Shown here: piece by piece, positions 37,901-52,900 of the stretch | How positions within the stretch are numbered: the first letter of the stretch is position 1 | Layout of the letters: each line of letters opens with the position of its first letter | Origin: Dasyornis broadbenti | Taxonomy: Eukaryota > Chordata > Aves > Passeriformes > Dasyornithidae | Direction: 5' to 3' | Length of the DNA: 64,000 nt | Assembly (NCBI GenBank): GCA_013397935.1 | Contig: VZRN01005893.1 | Coordinates: forward strand, 335-64,334 | Program-made: the position numbers and the translations under genes | Notes under the pieces: model-generated | What the model was told of the DNA's origin: nothing | What the model saw: the letters and a program-made list of their open reading frames with translations, nothing else | Database searches by the model: none

Positions 37901-40900
37901 ATAAACAACCCTTTTTTCACAAAGATCTTCTATTCTTTTATCCTCCATAAAACACTTGCGAGTAGTACTTATCTCCAGCTAGGCCCTGACACCTGTCTAC
38001 TAGTTATACATCATAAATATGATACAGATATATATATACATGATACATATAGATATATGTAAACATTATATAGATATACATGATAAAGATGATACAGAGA
38101 GCTGGAGGCTCCTTTTCTCTTTATTTATGAGACAGTCATGCTGAGAGCTCCCACACGTCTGGACAGAAATGTTCAGATACAAACACCTTTGTGGCAGGTA
38201 TTTTAAATAAAGCTCAGTTTGAGCAGAATGAAGAATTACGCCCTTCTTGTTAGCTGTTCCATTACCAAAATATGAAGGGCCTATCTGTCACCTATACTGC
38301 AAATGTGAAATAGAATACAAGGCATACTTGAGATTGGAAGGGACCTCTGGAGATTATACATAGAATACAAAACCTCTGCTGAAAGCAGGATCAACCACAG
38401 CAAGCTGCTCAGGACTGTGTCCCATCAGGTTTTGTGCACCTCTGAAGATGTGGACTCCACAGTAGTCCAGGGTTGCTTGTTCCAGCACTCAATCACCCTT
38501 ACACAGTGAAAAAGTTTTATATTTAAATAGAATTTCCTGTATTTCAATTTGTGCCCTGTATTTCAGTTGTTTCCTGTCCTTCCACTGCATGCCACCAAAA
38601 AGAAAGTCCAACTCCATCCTCACCCCTCCCTGACAGAGATTTATACACATTGCTGAAATCCCCCCCAGCCTTCTCAGTGGTAAAACCCCTTAGTTCTCTG
38701 AGCCTCTCCTTGTATGGAAGATACTGCCATCACCTCTAATTGCTAAATAATATGCAACACATGGAAAAAATTGTCAGTGATACAAACTCCATTCCTCAAT
38801 TACACAGTACTGAAGTTCATCACAGCTGGGAAGCCTGAAACCAGTCACATTCCTTGCATATGGAATACTACTACTAAATGACAAGTCATAAAAACCCCTT
38901 GTGCATGTGCCACTACACAGAATGCAGACATGACTCACCTTGTAATAACATCGCATTTATTTTTCTAACATCTATAACAACTTCAACCTTGTATAAATTC
39001 CACATATTTTAGGTATGTGGGAAATTGTTACTAAAAAAAGTCTTTAAGCTACTGAGAATATTTTTATACAAGATGAGCCTCATCAAGTTATGCTCCATCT
39101 GCACTTAACTGATAAAATATTTAGTATGACTGCAAATTCTTCAAGTTATCATAACACAATTACTTCTTGATTCAAATTTGGGCTGCACAGGACAAAATTA
39201 AATGCACTAAAAATCTGTTCAAAATAAAAAAGGAGACATATGGAATAGTCCTTTCAATTATCAGTATTTTGGAACATGTTTGCAGCTTATATTCACCAAA
39301 CTTGAAGCACAACAAATAATGGCATTAGAGTAACTTACACACCTGGTTGTAACAGCCATAATATCATAAAGGTTTTAAAGATAAATGCCTACAAAATACT
39401 CTATACAGAATACGAAGCAGAAAAGAATGTAGGCTATGCTTTCAGAATAGAGTATTATACAATCTCACTTCCTGCTCCAGCACAATAACCTCATCTCTCG
39501 AATTTCTCAAAACTCAGGTGCCAAAACTAGATACAGTAAGACATTGGATATCTCAGTGCTGCAGTGAGAAATGTCAGACGTAGGAAAGAGCTAGTAAGGA
39601 TTTTGCAATTATCAGCCACGTGATATAGTAAAAAAACATTAAAACTAAATAAACCTAAGGATACCTTAATTAAGTAAAACTGAAGGTAAAGTTTGAGCAG
39701 ATATTCCTAAGAAGAGGAAGCCACAATAATACTGGAGTGGCTGGAAAACAAATGGTAGAGTAAGCTTACAGAATTGTAGCTATGTATCTCAATGAAAACA
39801 CAGTTCAGAGATTACTTGATTAGTGTGCATATCTATTTATACTCTGGAAGTGAGGGGTGCAGCTTTATCACAAAAGAAAGCAGTAGGATCCTCCAAGGGC
39901 AACTGTCACCTCCTCTCTGTAAACCAGTTGTGCCACTCTGAGGTATGGTACAAGCTTTACAGTTGCAATTCATAAAACAAAAAGTCATCCAGGAGACAGA
40001 GGCAAAGAACAACAAAGACTTAAAAAAAATTTTATATTCATATTTCAACCTAACATATCTTTTCTGTTAAGGAAACATTTAGATAGAAAAAGAAATCAAG
40101 AGGTTTTATATTCAATTTATCTCCCAATTTTTAGAAGTTGAGGTGATAATTCTCCTTTATCCAGAAAGAAAAGCAGTGGTATAAATGCTACAACTTCTGA
40201 AGCTACAGCTCCTGAACAGCCCATGACCTGCTGAATATGAGCTACATATTGGAGAATGGTAATGTTACCTGCAACGTCATCACTAAAAATTTGGTAGAAT
40301 TGCTGTTTTCTGTTCTTAAAAGCAAAGATTTTATTTGCACCTTCAAAAATCCATAGCAAATTTTTAACTGTAACACAAATACCATTGGGCAATTGTTACC
40401 ACAATACATAAGAATCTTAAACAAGGGAAATTTAAATTTCACTCAAGACTGTCCATCCCTATTCAGCTCCTAGAAGGGCTGTAACCCCTTATGTAGATTT
40501 TACATTCGATATATTTCAACCAGTACATCAAGAAACAGAACAAGAGATAGCATCTAAACCATATTTTATGAAAAGAATATGGAATTACAAACGAATTCAA
40601 GAGATATTTTAAATAAGCACCAAAAGGGATAATATATTGCCCTTAGACTTGAAGCCAAATCCTATTTCTGAGCATTACGAGAGCAGTTCTGAATACCCTT
40701 TTCTCCACAAGTACTTACTGATTTAATTCTAACTTAGGTAATCAGCTTAATAAGAATGGTTAAAGATTAAAGACACACAGTGCACTGGTTTCTACCAGGC
40801 TCCAACACTGTGAAACATGAACCCTACTACATAATAATAGATTTAATCAAGTTATTAGTATAGTGACCAAAATAACTAAAATACCACTCAATAACTGGGT

Positions 40901-43900
40901 TTTGGTTGTTTTTTTTAACAACTTTTCCTTTAAGAAAAAAATTACCTCTACACAAAAGATCTTAAGATCAAGTCCACATAACTTCATCTTCTCCGGAAAA
41001 TGCTGAAAAACATTCAAATATGGAATATGACCTTCAACAACAAACCTGCATTAAGAAAATGAAGACCAAATCAAAATAATATATAGGGTATCAAATTAAT
41101 ACATTTATCATAAAATTAATATACAAATCAACTTCTGATTCGAAATAATATCAGAATTATGCTGCCTAAGTAATTCAGCCTGCAGTTACACACCCTGAAA
41201 TGCTCCACAGAACAAAAACCGGTTCAATCATTTAACAGGCTTTTAAATTCAAGCTCAGATATGACTGACAAATGATAATGTTATGGCAGTAAGCATACAA
41301 TCAACAAGCTTACATGGAGTTTATTCTTCAACTACTGTATTTCTGGAACTGCTTTGAGTCTCCTTTGAATGGTATGGATGTTTTTTTCCCTCGAATTCTA
41401 AAGCTTTAAGTAAATTTTACTTTTAAAATACACACTTTCCACTGGAAGAGTTTGAATCAGGTTATGTGATAGGGAAGAAAATCACAGAATGATAAGCAGA
41501 TACATAGAACTGAAACCACGTTAATTACATTTCTATGATGATACTTTTCAAAAAAGTATTACTGAGGTATGAATAGAAATTGTTTTGTATACTAATAAAA
41601 TAGTTTAATTTTTATTTGCACACAAATAATGCATCTTTTTTGTTAAAAACTGGTCTTGGTAAGTGGTTGACAGTGTTATTTGATATTTTTTCTTGAACAT
41701 ATATATATATGTACACACACACACATAAAAATATATAAAAGATTTGACTTAACAAGCGATACCAATAAAAAGCCAGCATCACCCCAAACCCCTGCTCTTA
41801 TCTACCATCTTGGCAGACACCCACAACAGGCCAAGCAAGCACTGAACAAGTACAGACCCTCACAAGGCAAAATACTCATTCCGCACTAAGGTACACTGGT
41901 AGTTTCCCATAGGATTAAACTAGAAATGCCTTCCTATCTCCTCCAAACCAATTTTGTTAGAAGAGTACATTAAATCTCAGTAAGTTAACGTTACAAACAG
42001 AGAAGACTCTGTTCGTTAAATAATACTAGGAGTGAAAACAATTTCCTCCCCTGCTAATAGTGTTATCTGAACAGGACCTCTTTGATCTTGCTACATAGAT
42101 TAGTAACTTCTTGCTCTACAAACATTTCATGTTCCCTCTGAGCCTACATCAATTCACAAGCTCACCTGCTATCTCCCAGGTCCGTGCCCTCATCACTATT
42201 TGTTCTATGTTATGTAGTGTGTATCTACTGAAGTTGACTAAAATTCTATTTAAAAGCTAGTTACTGCAAAGTTTACAGTTATAGTCTACTTTCTTTTAAG
42301 CAGTCTTATCTGAATTTTCAGTTTAATAAAAAAAAATTACTTAAACTCAGATTAAAATAAAAAGCGCATTTCATGATCAAAACTCTGTCTCGGAATAATT
42401 TATAATGATTTCTGAAAAAAAAAAGGCAATATGAAAAATCATATAGCCAAATAGCTTTTGTTCCAAAGCTCTGCTTATTAGCCTCTTAAGTGAAGATGTA
42501 ACAGGTGGTGCACAATCCTTTCTAATCAAATTGTGTAATGATCATTTTGCTAATGAAATTTCAGTAGGTTTCCTCAACCAGCAGAAGCAGCACTTCCCCA
42601 CCCTGAGTGATGTGCACACTGGGCTCCCATGAGGTTGTTCTCCAAACCCAGCCCCCATTGCTGGTCCTCACCACCCCACCCGACCTGCTGAGCAGCTGGC
42701 ACATCAGTTTCTTAGCTCATTTTAGTCATACACTAAACTGAGGAACATAAGCTTGAGGTATGGTTTCACAAAGTTGATTGAGCCGAACAAAAACCTCAAC
42801 ATAACTAGCAGGATCTCCCTCACTGTGATACAGCCATGAGCTGCTGTTTCTCATCCTCTTCCCCAAATGTAACTCGCAACAGCAGCAGAAAACCACCTGT
42901 TACCCTACTGCCAGCAAGGGTTTCTTTCATCATCTAACAAACGGTGAGGACACTCACAGATGGCTCTACAAGTGGAAGAGTTGGCAGAGGGATGCATCAC
43001 AAAGGCAGAAGAGAAAAAAGAGAAGCAGGACCTTCCCCTTTCAGCAACAGTGATGCATTACTGGCTCAGCTGATGATAAGCTTTGGCTGACACACGTTAA
43101 GGCACAACACCATTAGCTGTCAGATCTGAAGAGCCAAGACACTGAGAGCAGCAACCTCCTGAGCCAGCACAGCAGCAGTTGGAAGAGGACAGACAATCAG
43201 GACCTTGCTTCGGGTGTGGTGTAGTAGTGATGCAGACAAACCACCCTAACAGCTTGATGCCTCTGAAATGGGAAATCCCACCCTCCCCTCAGTCAGGGGA
43301 CTGAACACTCCTCCCTGCTGACAAAAGCACTTATGTGACTTCTCAGAGGATCAGATTGGGAACTAGTCTCTTCCGGGATTTCACTCCAACCAGACAGATT
43401 TCCAGACTCAGATGACTGCAGGAACATTACTGCCAGCACAAGGCAGAAAGTAACTGCAGCGAAGCACATTAACCTGCATTAAAATGTCCAGTGAAACTTT
43501 CTTTTACAAAATTAATCTTGTACAGATCTACTTCTTTGAACTAATAAAACTATAAACTGGATGAATGCTAGTACCCATGGCAAGAGAAAGAACAGGAATG
43601 TTGATGCAAGACCACAGCAACAGAAACTTGGAGCAGCTTAAACTGATGCTGGAAGCACATTCTTACATTGCAAGAGACAAGCAATGTCCACCAAAATATC
43701 TTCTTTCTTTTTAAAATGTTTTCGCTAACTCAGCTATACCAAGTCAAAGCGCTGCAACTATTTAAAAAACAGTATTTTTCCTCGCTTGAAATTATTGTCT
43801 CCATAAAAAGAGAACACTTTTCTCTCCGGTTAAAAGCTGTTTTTACACTCTGAAAATACAGCACAAATACCTTGTTATGAATACAATGCACTGATGATTC

Positions 43901-46900
43901 AAGTTTTAACTCTTAAGCCAAAAGTCCTGATTTGGAACTGCACTTCAAAACAGTTTCTTCTGTCTGCTTTCATTTAACAGACAGATGGTCAAAACACCTG
44001 TAAGACTCTGTTTGATCAGGGAGGTGCTTGAAAACTTGACTGGCAGATACAGTACACAGTCCATATTCTTTTAATTACAGCAGTAGCATACATTAATAAG
44101 GCCCAAGTATGAAAAAAATTCTAGGTCCTCAGCATGCTACAAGGAAGTGATACATCTCTTAAAGCCACAGTAATGCCATAAACTGATTATAAGTTTAGTT
44201 TTGCCAGCATAACTAGGTAAAACCTCATTTGAAAGGCATTATTTCTCAGAATCTCAAAAGTCCAGCATCTTGAAACTTTTTTAAAAACCCAACTATTTTA
44301 TTATTTAGATGAACAATACAGATTATATGGAATATTGTGAGACTATTCACAACAGAAAAGGATTTCATGTGTAACACAGACTTGAGCAGAACATTGTTTA
44401 AAATGTCATTTTTAAACTAAAATGTTCCTGTCAGAGGAGGTAATTGTAGTGTTTTACTGCTAAGTGTGTCAAGTAGCAAGGAGGAGTATATTTTTGGTGT
44501 TGTAAATCCTTTAAAAGCTGGCAGATTGCCCAACCATAGTGCCTAAGCATGTCTCACAAGGGAGGAGTGGTAGTCAGCTGATTTCAGGGTACAGAGAAAA
44601 TCAAACTGAGGAAAAAACAAGGCAGAACTTTAAACAGAACTCTAATTCAGCTGGTTTAAATAAAACAATTTGCCTGCAAAGACTTAAAAGGTAATGCTGA
44701 ATACTTAATGATTTCTCTGCATAGTTTTCATCTTCAGTCTGTTGTTATTTTGATCTATGTATCTTAATACATGCAAAAATGTGAACATTGTCTGATTTTT
44801 TAAACTTAAATATTCAGAAGTTAGAAAACAAGTATTTTATGGTAGTTAATACAATTTAAAATTCTTTCCCCTTCTTCATCAAACTTGTTGAAAGGCAAAG
44901 ACCTTAAGGGTAGGGAGGGAAGCATGATAACGTAATTACAGTCTTATATAACTATTGTATCACGGTAGAACTTTGCAATACAAATAACATTCTTTTAAAC
45001 TTCATTTTCTGTACTTAATCCAGTTCGTATGTTCAGTGCATTTAAAGTTACTGAACCATTATGATTTACACAGTCTTACACACATAAATTATATCTAATT
45101 AAATTATATCATCTCATTCAAATAATCTTATTTCAATTTCCAATTATTAATTTCAGATTATGCCTTTCTGTGCTATATTTGGTACTTGATTTTTAAAATC
45201 TCTCTTTTTCCAACCTTTTTACTGCTTTGATGTTTTCTCTAAATCCTTTCAAGTAAGTGTGTTCATCTCTTAAGCATATTAGTCCAAAGGATAGTCTCCA
45301 GGTTCCAAATAATTTTCCAGGATCTTTTCTGCAGTCTCCAACTTTCTTAAGTGCCAAATACAATAATTTACCATTCATATGTAAACAAAACAATCTATCT
45401 TTCCTCTTGACAGCTGACTTCAACAGTCAAACAACAGTTGCTGTTTGGTTGGGTTTTTTTCCAACCATACCATTGTGCTAAGACAAGAACATGTGAGGAT
45501 GTCTTTGCCTGGTATGAGCCAACAATGCTTCCAGAGACAGTTTCCAAGATAAAATAACCAAAGAATATATATTTAATTATTAATTTTACTCTCTAAACAG
45601 GATGGGGTAACTAATAATTCTTTAGTGTGAACCAGTTGCTCTGTCCCAGAAATTGTAATTTACTAGTTGGATTTTTGCCATATACAAACATTATCAGACA
45701 GGTTTTACATTACTTATCTGCTAATCATTCACAAAAATACAGAGTATGTTATGGTAGTTCTGACTTGTACAGAATTTCCCAAGGAAGACAGCAGCCAGTA
45801 AAAATCTTATTATTGAACACTACTTTTGAGTTCTATGATTTCTTAATCTACTCAATAAATACTTCTGTATTGCAGGGTGCTAGTTTGAATTATGAATTCA
45901 ATAGCATTTTACTGAAAATTTTACAAGTATCTTTCATGCAAGACCATATCCAGTTATGCAAATACGCAATGGTTTTTGCAATTCTGATCAATGAAGGCAA
46001 CAGCCACCCCTAAAGTAAAATCAAAGGGTTAAATTGTTTTGCATAGAAATTGATTATCCAGTAGTAACTATTGTACTTCAAGACATACAAACCTCCCCTT
46101 TTTGAAAGTACTTGCAGAAAAGCATCCTTGAACACCCACCCTTCTTGGAAAGCTTGTACAAAGCCAGAAGGTGCAGGTAGAAGCTGGCACTCCAGGGGAG
46201 AGAGGCCGCAATGGAACCTCAGGCTCCGGGGTAAAAACCCCTTGCACTCATCACACTTGCAGCAGTTTCACAGGTTATATATTTGAAAAATAAAAATGAA
46301 AGCACTGAATTTTTAATCAAATTTTCCTTTATTTTGTCTGAGTTTTCAATTCAATTTGCCAATATATTTACTTGAGTATTTCTATTCCTTAAATTTTGGC
46401 CAAGTAATGTTTTTCACCACCTGTTTAAAAATACCCAATATTTCAACAGTTGTTTAAAAAGTGTACCAGAATACAAAAGGAAAATCTAGGAATTCCTGAA
46501 CTTATTTGGGCCTGATGTAAAATATTTACTGCCAACAAGAAGAGTTGATGAATTATTTTTCATTCCTGAAGTAAATAAGGAATGTGTTCATGGCCTTGTT
46601 GTAGGGGAGAGAAGGGAACTGCATTGTCAGCTATAGCTTGACAGTCTCCATTCAGCACCAAACCCTATTATTACAACAATTTTTTCTACTATATTAAAAG
46701 GTGTATTATTCTGAACTCTGATAATTACAGATACAAAGATATGAAGATGAAATGAACTTCCTATATTAATTTCTGTGCCCAACTCCATTGCATGAAGCTA
46801 CTTTGCTACCTTTCAGATCACTGTATATTGTTGGTATTGTTTGTATGATGACACTGATGTAAGTCCTGGAGAATGTTTACTCATTTAATTCTGACATGCT

Positions 46901-49900
46901 GCTAACAGCAAATATCACAGAAGTGTGGCCATATACACCTCCAGCAAATCTTAAGAAATTTTGAAGGAGAAGGATAAAAAGCTTCTCTAACTTCAAAACC
47001 TTCTTCCTTATATATCTTTGAAATTCACTGCAATCAACAGAACATCCTCCAACAGCAGCTGCACAAATGGTTATGCCAAAGGAAAGATAAGAGAACCAAG
47101 TACAGAGAACTTCTCACTATTACTGAGCAAATTAGTAAGAGGGCAATAGTACTGATCTAATTAAAAAAAAATTTATTATTTATAAAAGCAACAATTCTTC
47201 ACTAAAGACTATTCATACCTTAAGAGCTCAGACAATGTAATTGGTTCTCTCACCCAGAGTAATGCCATGTAACAAAATGAAAGGGTCATTGGCATCGTCA
47301 TCCTCAGTTTCTCCTTTTGGTTCTTCATTAAATACAAGCTGCCATCTACTGATCCAGAGTACACAGAGGTGCTTTCTTGAGTTTATGTTAAAAACAGAAA
47401 AGAAAAAAAGCAATTAATATGATAGACACATAAACCATAGTGTACAAAAAGCAAGACAAAGCAACATACAAAGAACATGCAAGAAGACTTATTCAGCAAC
47501 CAGTAATATTTTAAAATAATTACTTTTTAATTTTTTTGCTTGTTTGTGTACTTTTCTATGAAACAGTTCAACCCTAATTTATTCATCTACCACAATATGA
47601 GATGAGAACCTGTTTCACAAAGTACTATTCCTCTTGACTAGGACATTAACTCCTATACAACATATAACTAACAGTACTTATGAGCTGGAAATACTGTTTT
47701 CAATTTGAGAGGTAAGGGAACTGTGAGGAAACTAGGGAAAATTTGACTTACTTAAATCAATCACTCAGAGCTGGGCATTAAAATACAGTTTGAAATTTCA
47801 ACACAGGCAGGACTTTAATGAAAAAGTAATTTATGTTGTAGAATTTTTACTGATATTAAAAGTCTCCCCTAAATCCATCTGTCCTATAATCTCTAACTGT
47901 GGAAATACAGGTATTCTTTTAAAAAAATGTATATAAATTCAATGTCAAAGAAACAAATTTAGAACAAGAATGCAGGAAATGGTGAAGAAGGTTGAAAAAA
48001 AACCCCAAATAAATAAGCATCCCAACCTCCCTACTTCCTTACTGAGATGAATCACTAAAAACTAAGAGAAACAGCAAAGAGAAAATTTAATTTAGTAGAG
48101 TGATTTATGAGTTTGAAACCTTTTCAGCAGTGAAACCAGGGAGTTCAGGGAAAGAGGACCAAAAAAAAGAAAAAAAAAAGCCTGTAAGCCTCTCTTCCAT
48201 ACAGCCAGGATGAGGGAAAATGCACTCAAAGCACACGAGCACAGAATATCAGCATTGACTCTGCAGAGATTTTTCTCACTGCATTTCCCCACAAACTGTC
48301 CACCTGTTCAGACAGGAACAGAGAGAGCTGGATCCACAGCTCTCCAGCAGGGTCAGGGCAAACAGCTGGCTGAAAACAGTCTGAACCTTCCGAGAGCTTC
48401 GCAGCTCCACAGATCTGCGGTCAGGCGACAGCCACAGCTGCGAGGTGGCAGCGGCCAGCCGGGCAGGTCCAGCGGCCAGTGCCCGCAGGATGGGGACACT
48501 GCACACTGCAAGTCCCAGGGCCGGTCTGTGATGCCACCTACCGGCCCCTGAGCCGGCGCTGCGGGCACAGCACAGGCCTGGCTCTAGCTCACAGAGCCGG
48601 CTCCAACTCCAGGTGCAGTGCAGAGCATCCCATCACGCACAGGTGCGTCAGGAAACAAAGGCAGGAACATCAGTTTAATCCCTGGAGTCAACTGCTTCAC
48701 CTTTCACGTGGATACTTGTACTTAAAGGCAGCTTCATGACTGAAGCTTCATTGCTAATTTCACATTCAACTCATTTTAAAATAATCCTCATTAAATTTGT
48801 GGCCTTAATGATGGCACACAACTTCCTTTTATTTCTTCCAGCTTATGCAAGGCATGACAACACACAGTTACATGCAGCTCATAATTTAAGAGTTTTATAG
48901 GCTTCTCGAGCAATATCTCAGTGCTATACTCAGTGGAATTTGCTATTAACCCTACACAAAAATAACAGGAAAAAAAAAAATTGCTGTGTGGACAAGCCTC
49001 TTAGGAAAAGAAGGATTGTTGAGGTTTCTAATCTGTAGCAACAACAGCTCAGCAAAAACGACACAGAACAAAAAATATATGAATCTTCACAAGAGTTTAC
49101 AATAGACTAGAACACACTTACTATTATATTAAATTTCAATACACAAAACTATTTCTCTGTTTGTCTGATTCCACCAAAATTTACTTTTAGTATCACTGAA
49201 CTCTTAAGTAATTCCAAGTAATTTTAGTGAAATTGATGACTACTGGAAGCTGAACTCAAGCTCTGAAACAGCCAACCAAGATAATAAGTTATGGCTTACT
49301 TAGGACTTCCTAGCTATTCTAAAACTCTAAGCAACAGAACAATGAAAGGCACAAGTACCAAGGAAGAAAAGTTACTCTAGACATCAAAAAAGGGAAGAAA
49401 ATTCAAGGCAATACTTTCACTAGAAATTCTTCACTCAATTCTTTTCATATAATATTTGTATAACACTCAAGATTCTACATGCACGAACATACAAGTGACT
49501 CTTTACCTGAAAATTCTGTCATTTTAATACAAAAGGATGAAAGGTTCTAGCATAATATTCACAAAAATTTGCATCACCATTTTTGTATCTTCCCCCCCTC
49601 CCAATTCTGTCTGGAGTTTTAAACGTGTATTTATTTTTTTAATTGCTGCTGATCAAACTTCTCATTCTATTACCACTTCTGGACCTTACAAAATAAAGAG
49701 AAAAGCTTGAAAAAACAAGATGCAGTCTTCTGAGGGCAGACAGGCAGTATCACAGAAGAACAGAAACATGACATAAGGACGATAGTACATAATAGGGGAA
49801 TAACAAAAACTGAGACATATAAAGGAAAAAGCAAGTGAAGAATAAAGCAAGAAAGAAAATCATCATAAGTTTAAAACAAAAGCCTTCAAATGTGCCTTGA

Positions 49901-52900
49901 AATGCATTTCAAGTGTTAGGCATTGCAGCATTGTCTGGCATTACACTTGTCCAGCAGAACCTAACACTCCAACTTTCTACAACATTTTAATTAAAAACTT
50001 CAACATTCTGTAAATATTTTCCGGCTGCTATTGTGAGCAGAAAAGAGAAACTGATGGAATGCTAAAATATGATTTTTCATAGAAAGGGTCATCAGGAAAG
50101 CAGTAAAAAGACTGCAGAGACAAAAGATACAGAAGTACCAAAATAAAGAAAAAAGTTAAAAAGCTAAATATATCTACGGATAGAAAATAAAATACAACTC
50201 CCTAAAGAACAAACTCGTGTTTTTTAACATCAAAGGCATGATAGACAGCTCTGCTATTGGTTAAATAAGTGCTTATTCTTCAAAGCTGCTGCGTTTGTGA
50301 ACATCTAGCTTTGCAAATATAACAGCAATTTTCTCCCACTCCAAACAGGAGGCATGGAGCAAACTTTCTATACAGAACTACCTCCTGCATCTCCCATTGT
50401 ATCTCCAGGTCCTGTCTAACTTTCATCTCCTTCAGTGGGGGTTGGGAGAGGAAGTCTTCTATTTCTGGTAGAATATAAAGTATTCCAGTGTCAAACAACA
50501 CTTCACACCTTCCAACTAGATCCTCCAATTCAGTGTACACAAATACACTTTAAATCTATTTATATTTAAAAATTACAGAAAAACTGATTTTCAGATAGTT
50601 CAGTTCACTGCTCCTACCTGAGACCTTGCTCACTGATGAAGCAAAGCTGCAGTCGGTCTGCAGATCCCCCTCACTTTCAGAGAGAGACAGCAAGTGCAGA
50701 AGGCTGGGTCTCTCTGGATCACTGTCCACATCAGTACTGCTCTCACATACCTGAGTATTGTAAATAGATGTTTGTATTAGCTACTCTTTGTTACTGTTTC
50801 AATCTTAACAAACCACAGAAAGCACAACAGATGCAAAATCAACAGTAAAAGTTAAAACCCAAACTGTTCACATTTTTATGCTATGAATCACCAGTAAGTG
50901 GGAAAAAAAAAAAAGTATCCTTAAATAATTTCTCAAGATTAAAAAACTTCTGGAGACTAAGTTTTAATCTGCTGCAATGGCCAGATAGCTGGTAATACAC
51001 AGAATCAAAGCTTGATCAAATGAGTAACTTGAAGAAAGCAGGGAGGAAAGGATATCTGATGATACATTTTGCATTGTGATTTCTATTTACTGATTATCTA
51101 TGTCAAGACAAAGCAATATTTTTAAATAAGCAGTTTCAAATACTCACAGAAGTATTCATCTCTTGAAATAGGTAAAAAACCCCAAAACCAAATAAAATGG
51201 ACATGTGCAAGCCTATTTATGTGACCTCTTTCATGCTGAAGTGACATTATTACCAGTGAGATACCTAACCTGAACAAAGATTTCTGTTGTTGCCTTTAAA
51301 AAGATACCAAACATCTCAGGGGATGTGAGCTTTCACTTACTGATAACGCTTTGACAGTTTCCCCAGCTGGTCTCTTGCAATATGCCTGTTTGCTCTTCTG
51401 AAGGTAACACCTCCAAAAATTGCAGAGAATTTCATCCTGACAAACACAAATGGATGGTAATTAGTATAACATTTATTAGATTATTAATTGCTGAGAGAAC
51501 AGAGCATAATTTCTAACTAAAGGATTTGAATAATATTCCATCTCTAATTTTATTAACTGTAATTTACAAAATATGTTTTAAAATTACCAGAGAAACAAAT
51601 TTTTATTTCATATGCTCAATGTTTTTAAACAGGGAGTTGTGTGATTCACTTTAAAAATTAAAATCTTTTAAAATACCACCTTCTGTAACACACACACACA
51701 GAGTGTAACAACTCACACTGACATCTACATACCTTCATTTGTGGACAGACTCCTAATGCTTCTAAAGCTTCAGCTTGTTTCTTGAGTATAAGCTGAAAGC
51801 CTTCACAAATATACCATTCACAGCCTCCATCTAAGGGAAAAAAAATTGGGATTGTGTTTGTTTGTACTGTTTTGGGTTTCTTTAACCTTATGCACACTTA
51901 TCTCCATATCTCTATTTAATAGTTTCAGATCCTAGTGCATAAACCAGCTACACTGAATACTCACTAACTTCCATCTATTCACAGCCTTAAATAAGAAGAA
52001 AAGTTACTGAACAAGAACTTCACACATTTCCAAGAATAATATAATTCATTATAACATCTAGTGTGGCATTTTTGAGTGGAGCATTAAATTACAAGTTTAA
52101 AAATAACTGAGAACCTGCCATTAAAAAATGAAATATGAACATTTCTTTCCCACCCAACATAGAAAACTGAAAAATTATAGCAGCGAGTCAGGCAGAAAAC
52201 AACCAATACTACCACATGCTTCACCATTCTCTCACACACAATCATACACATTTAAATAAAAGAATATCCCAAGTTTCTCGCAAATCCTAGTACAACATGA
52301 ATTTCACAGGGAGTGGGGGCCTGCTCCGACCTATTCACTATTTCTCTAAATCTTCTCTGCATTTCTCAACTCTCTTTTCATTCCTTCCACACCTGTTCTT
52401 CACTATTTTTGTTCCGAAACACACCTTGCATCTCACCATCTTAGAAGTTACCTGCCCAAAGGTAACTTCTGCCCTACTTTAATGATACTGGCCTTAACTG
52501 CTAACCAGTGAACTAACAGACACAACTTACTCCTACAAAGTCATGGAATACAGTATAAGATGACTGCACTCACAGAAGGGACTGTGTGAAGATAAGGATT
52601 TCTTTCTTAAGAAGCCTGGGTGCTGGCTAATGACCTTACCAACAGGAGACGTAAAAAGCATGAGGTGGTACACGGCCCAGACCTTAGAAGCAACACAGGA
52701 TAAGGAAAAGTGGAGGGGTCCTTTTCACTCCTCCCTTCACTTCCACATAACTGTTCTTTCCAAAGGAATGTAGCAATCCACTGCCTCTGCAGCAGAGCAA
52801 AGGTAAATCAGCTTATCAGAGACAAAGATAACCCCTTGCTTCATTTGGCATTTTAATGCAGTTTTGCTTTCTGTAAAAGGCCACAACAGTAAGAGATTTA

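Larger units (their letters stand above)
20104..40945 (-). other. TAF1B intron 8 (20.8 kb)
   Basis: This is the largest intron of the gene. It holds CR1 fragments (about 20.5-21.3, 26.13-26.18 and 38.3-38.7 kb), a 24-base A run, a local repeat cluster near 26.0 kb, a solo LTR, a 67-bp tandem duplication, AT- and AC-rich microsatellites and an exon-like segment near 30.1 kb. I found no nested gene with recognisable protein similarity. Confidence 0.9.

Noticed and set aside
45193..45423. 76-codon minus-strand ORF with a lysine-rich, protein-like composition
   Set aside because: Considered as a nested exon or retroelement remnant, but it has no recognisable motif and no paired splice signals.
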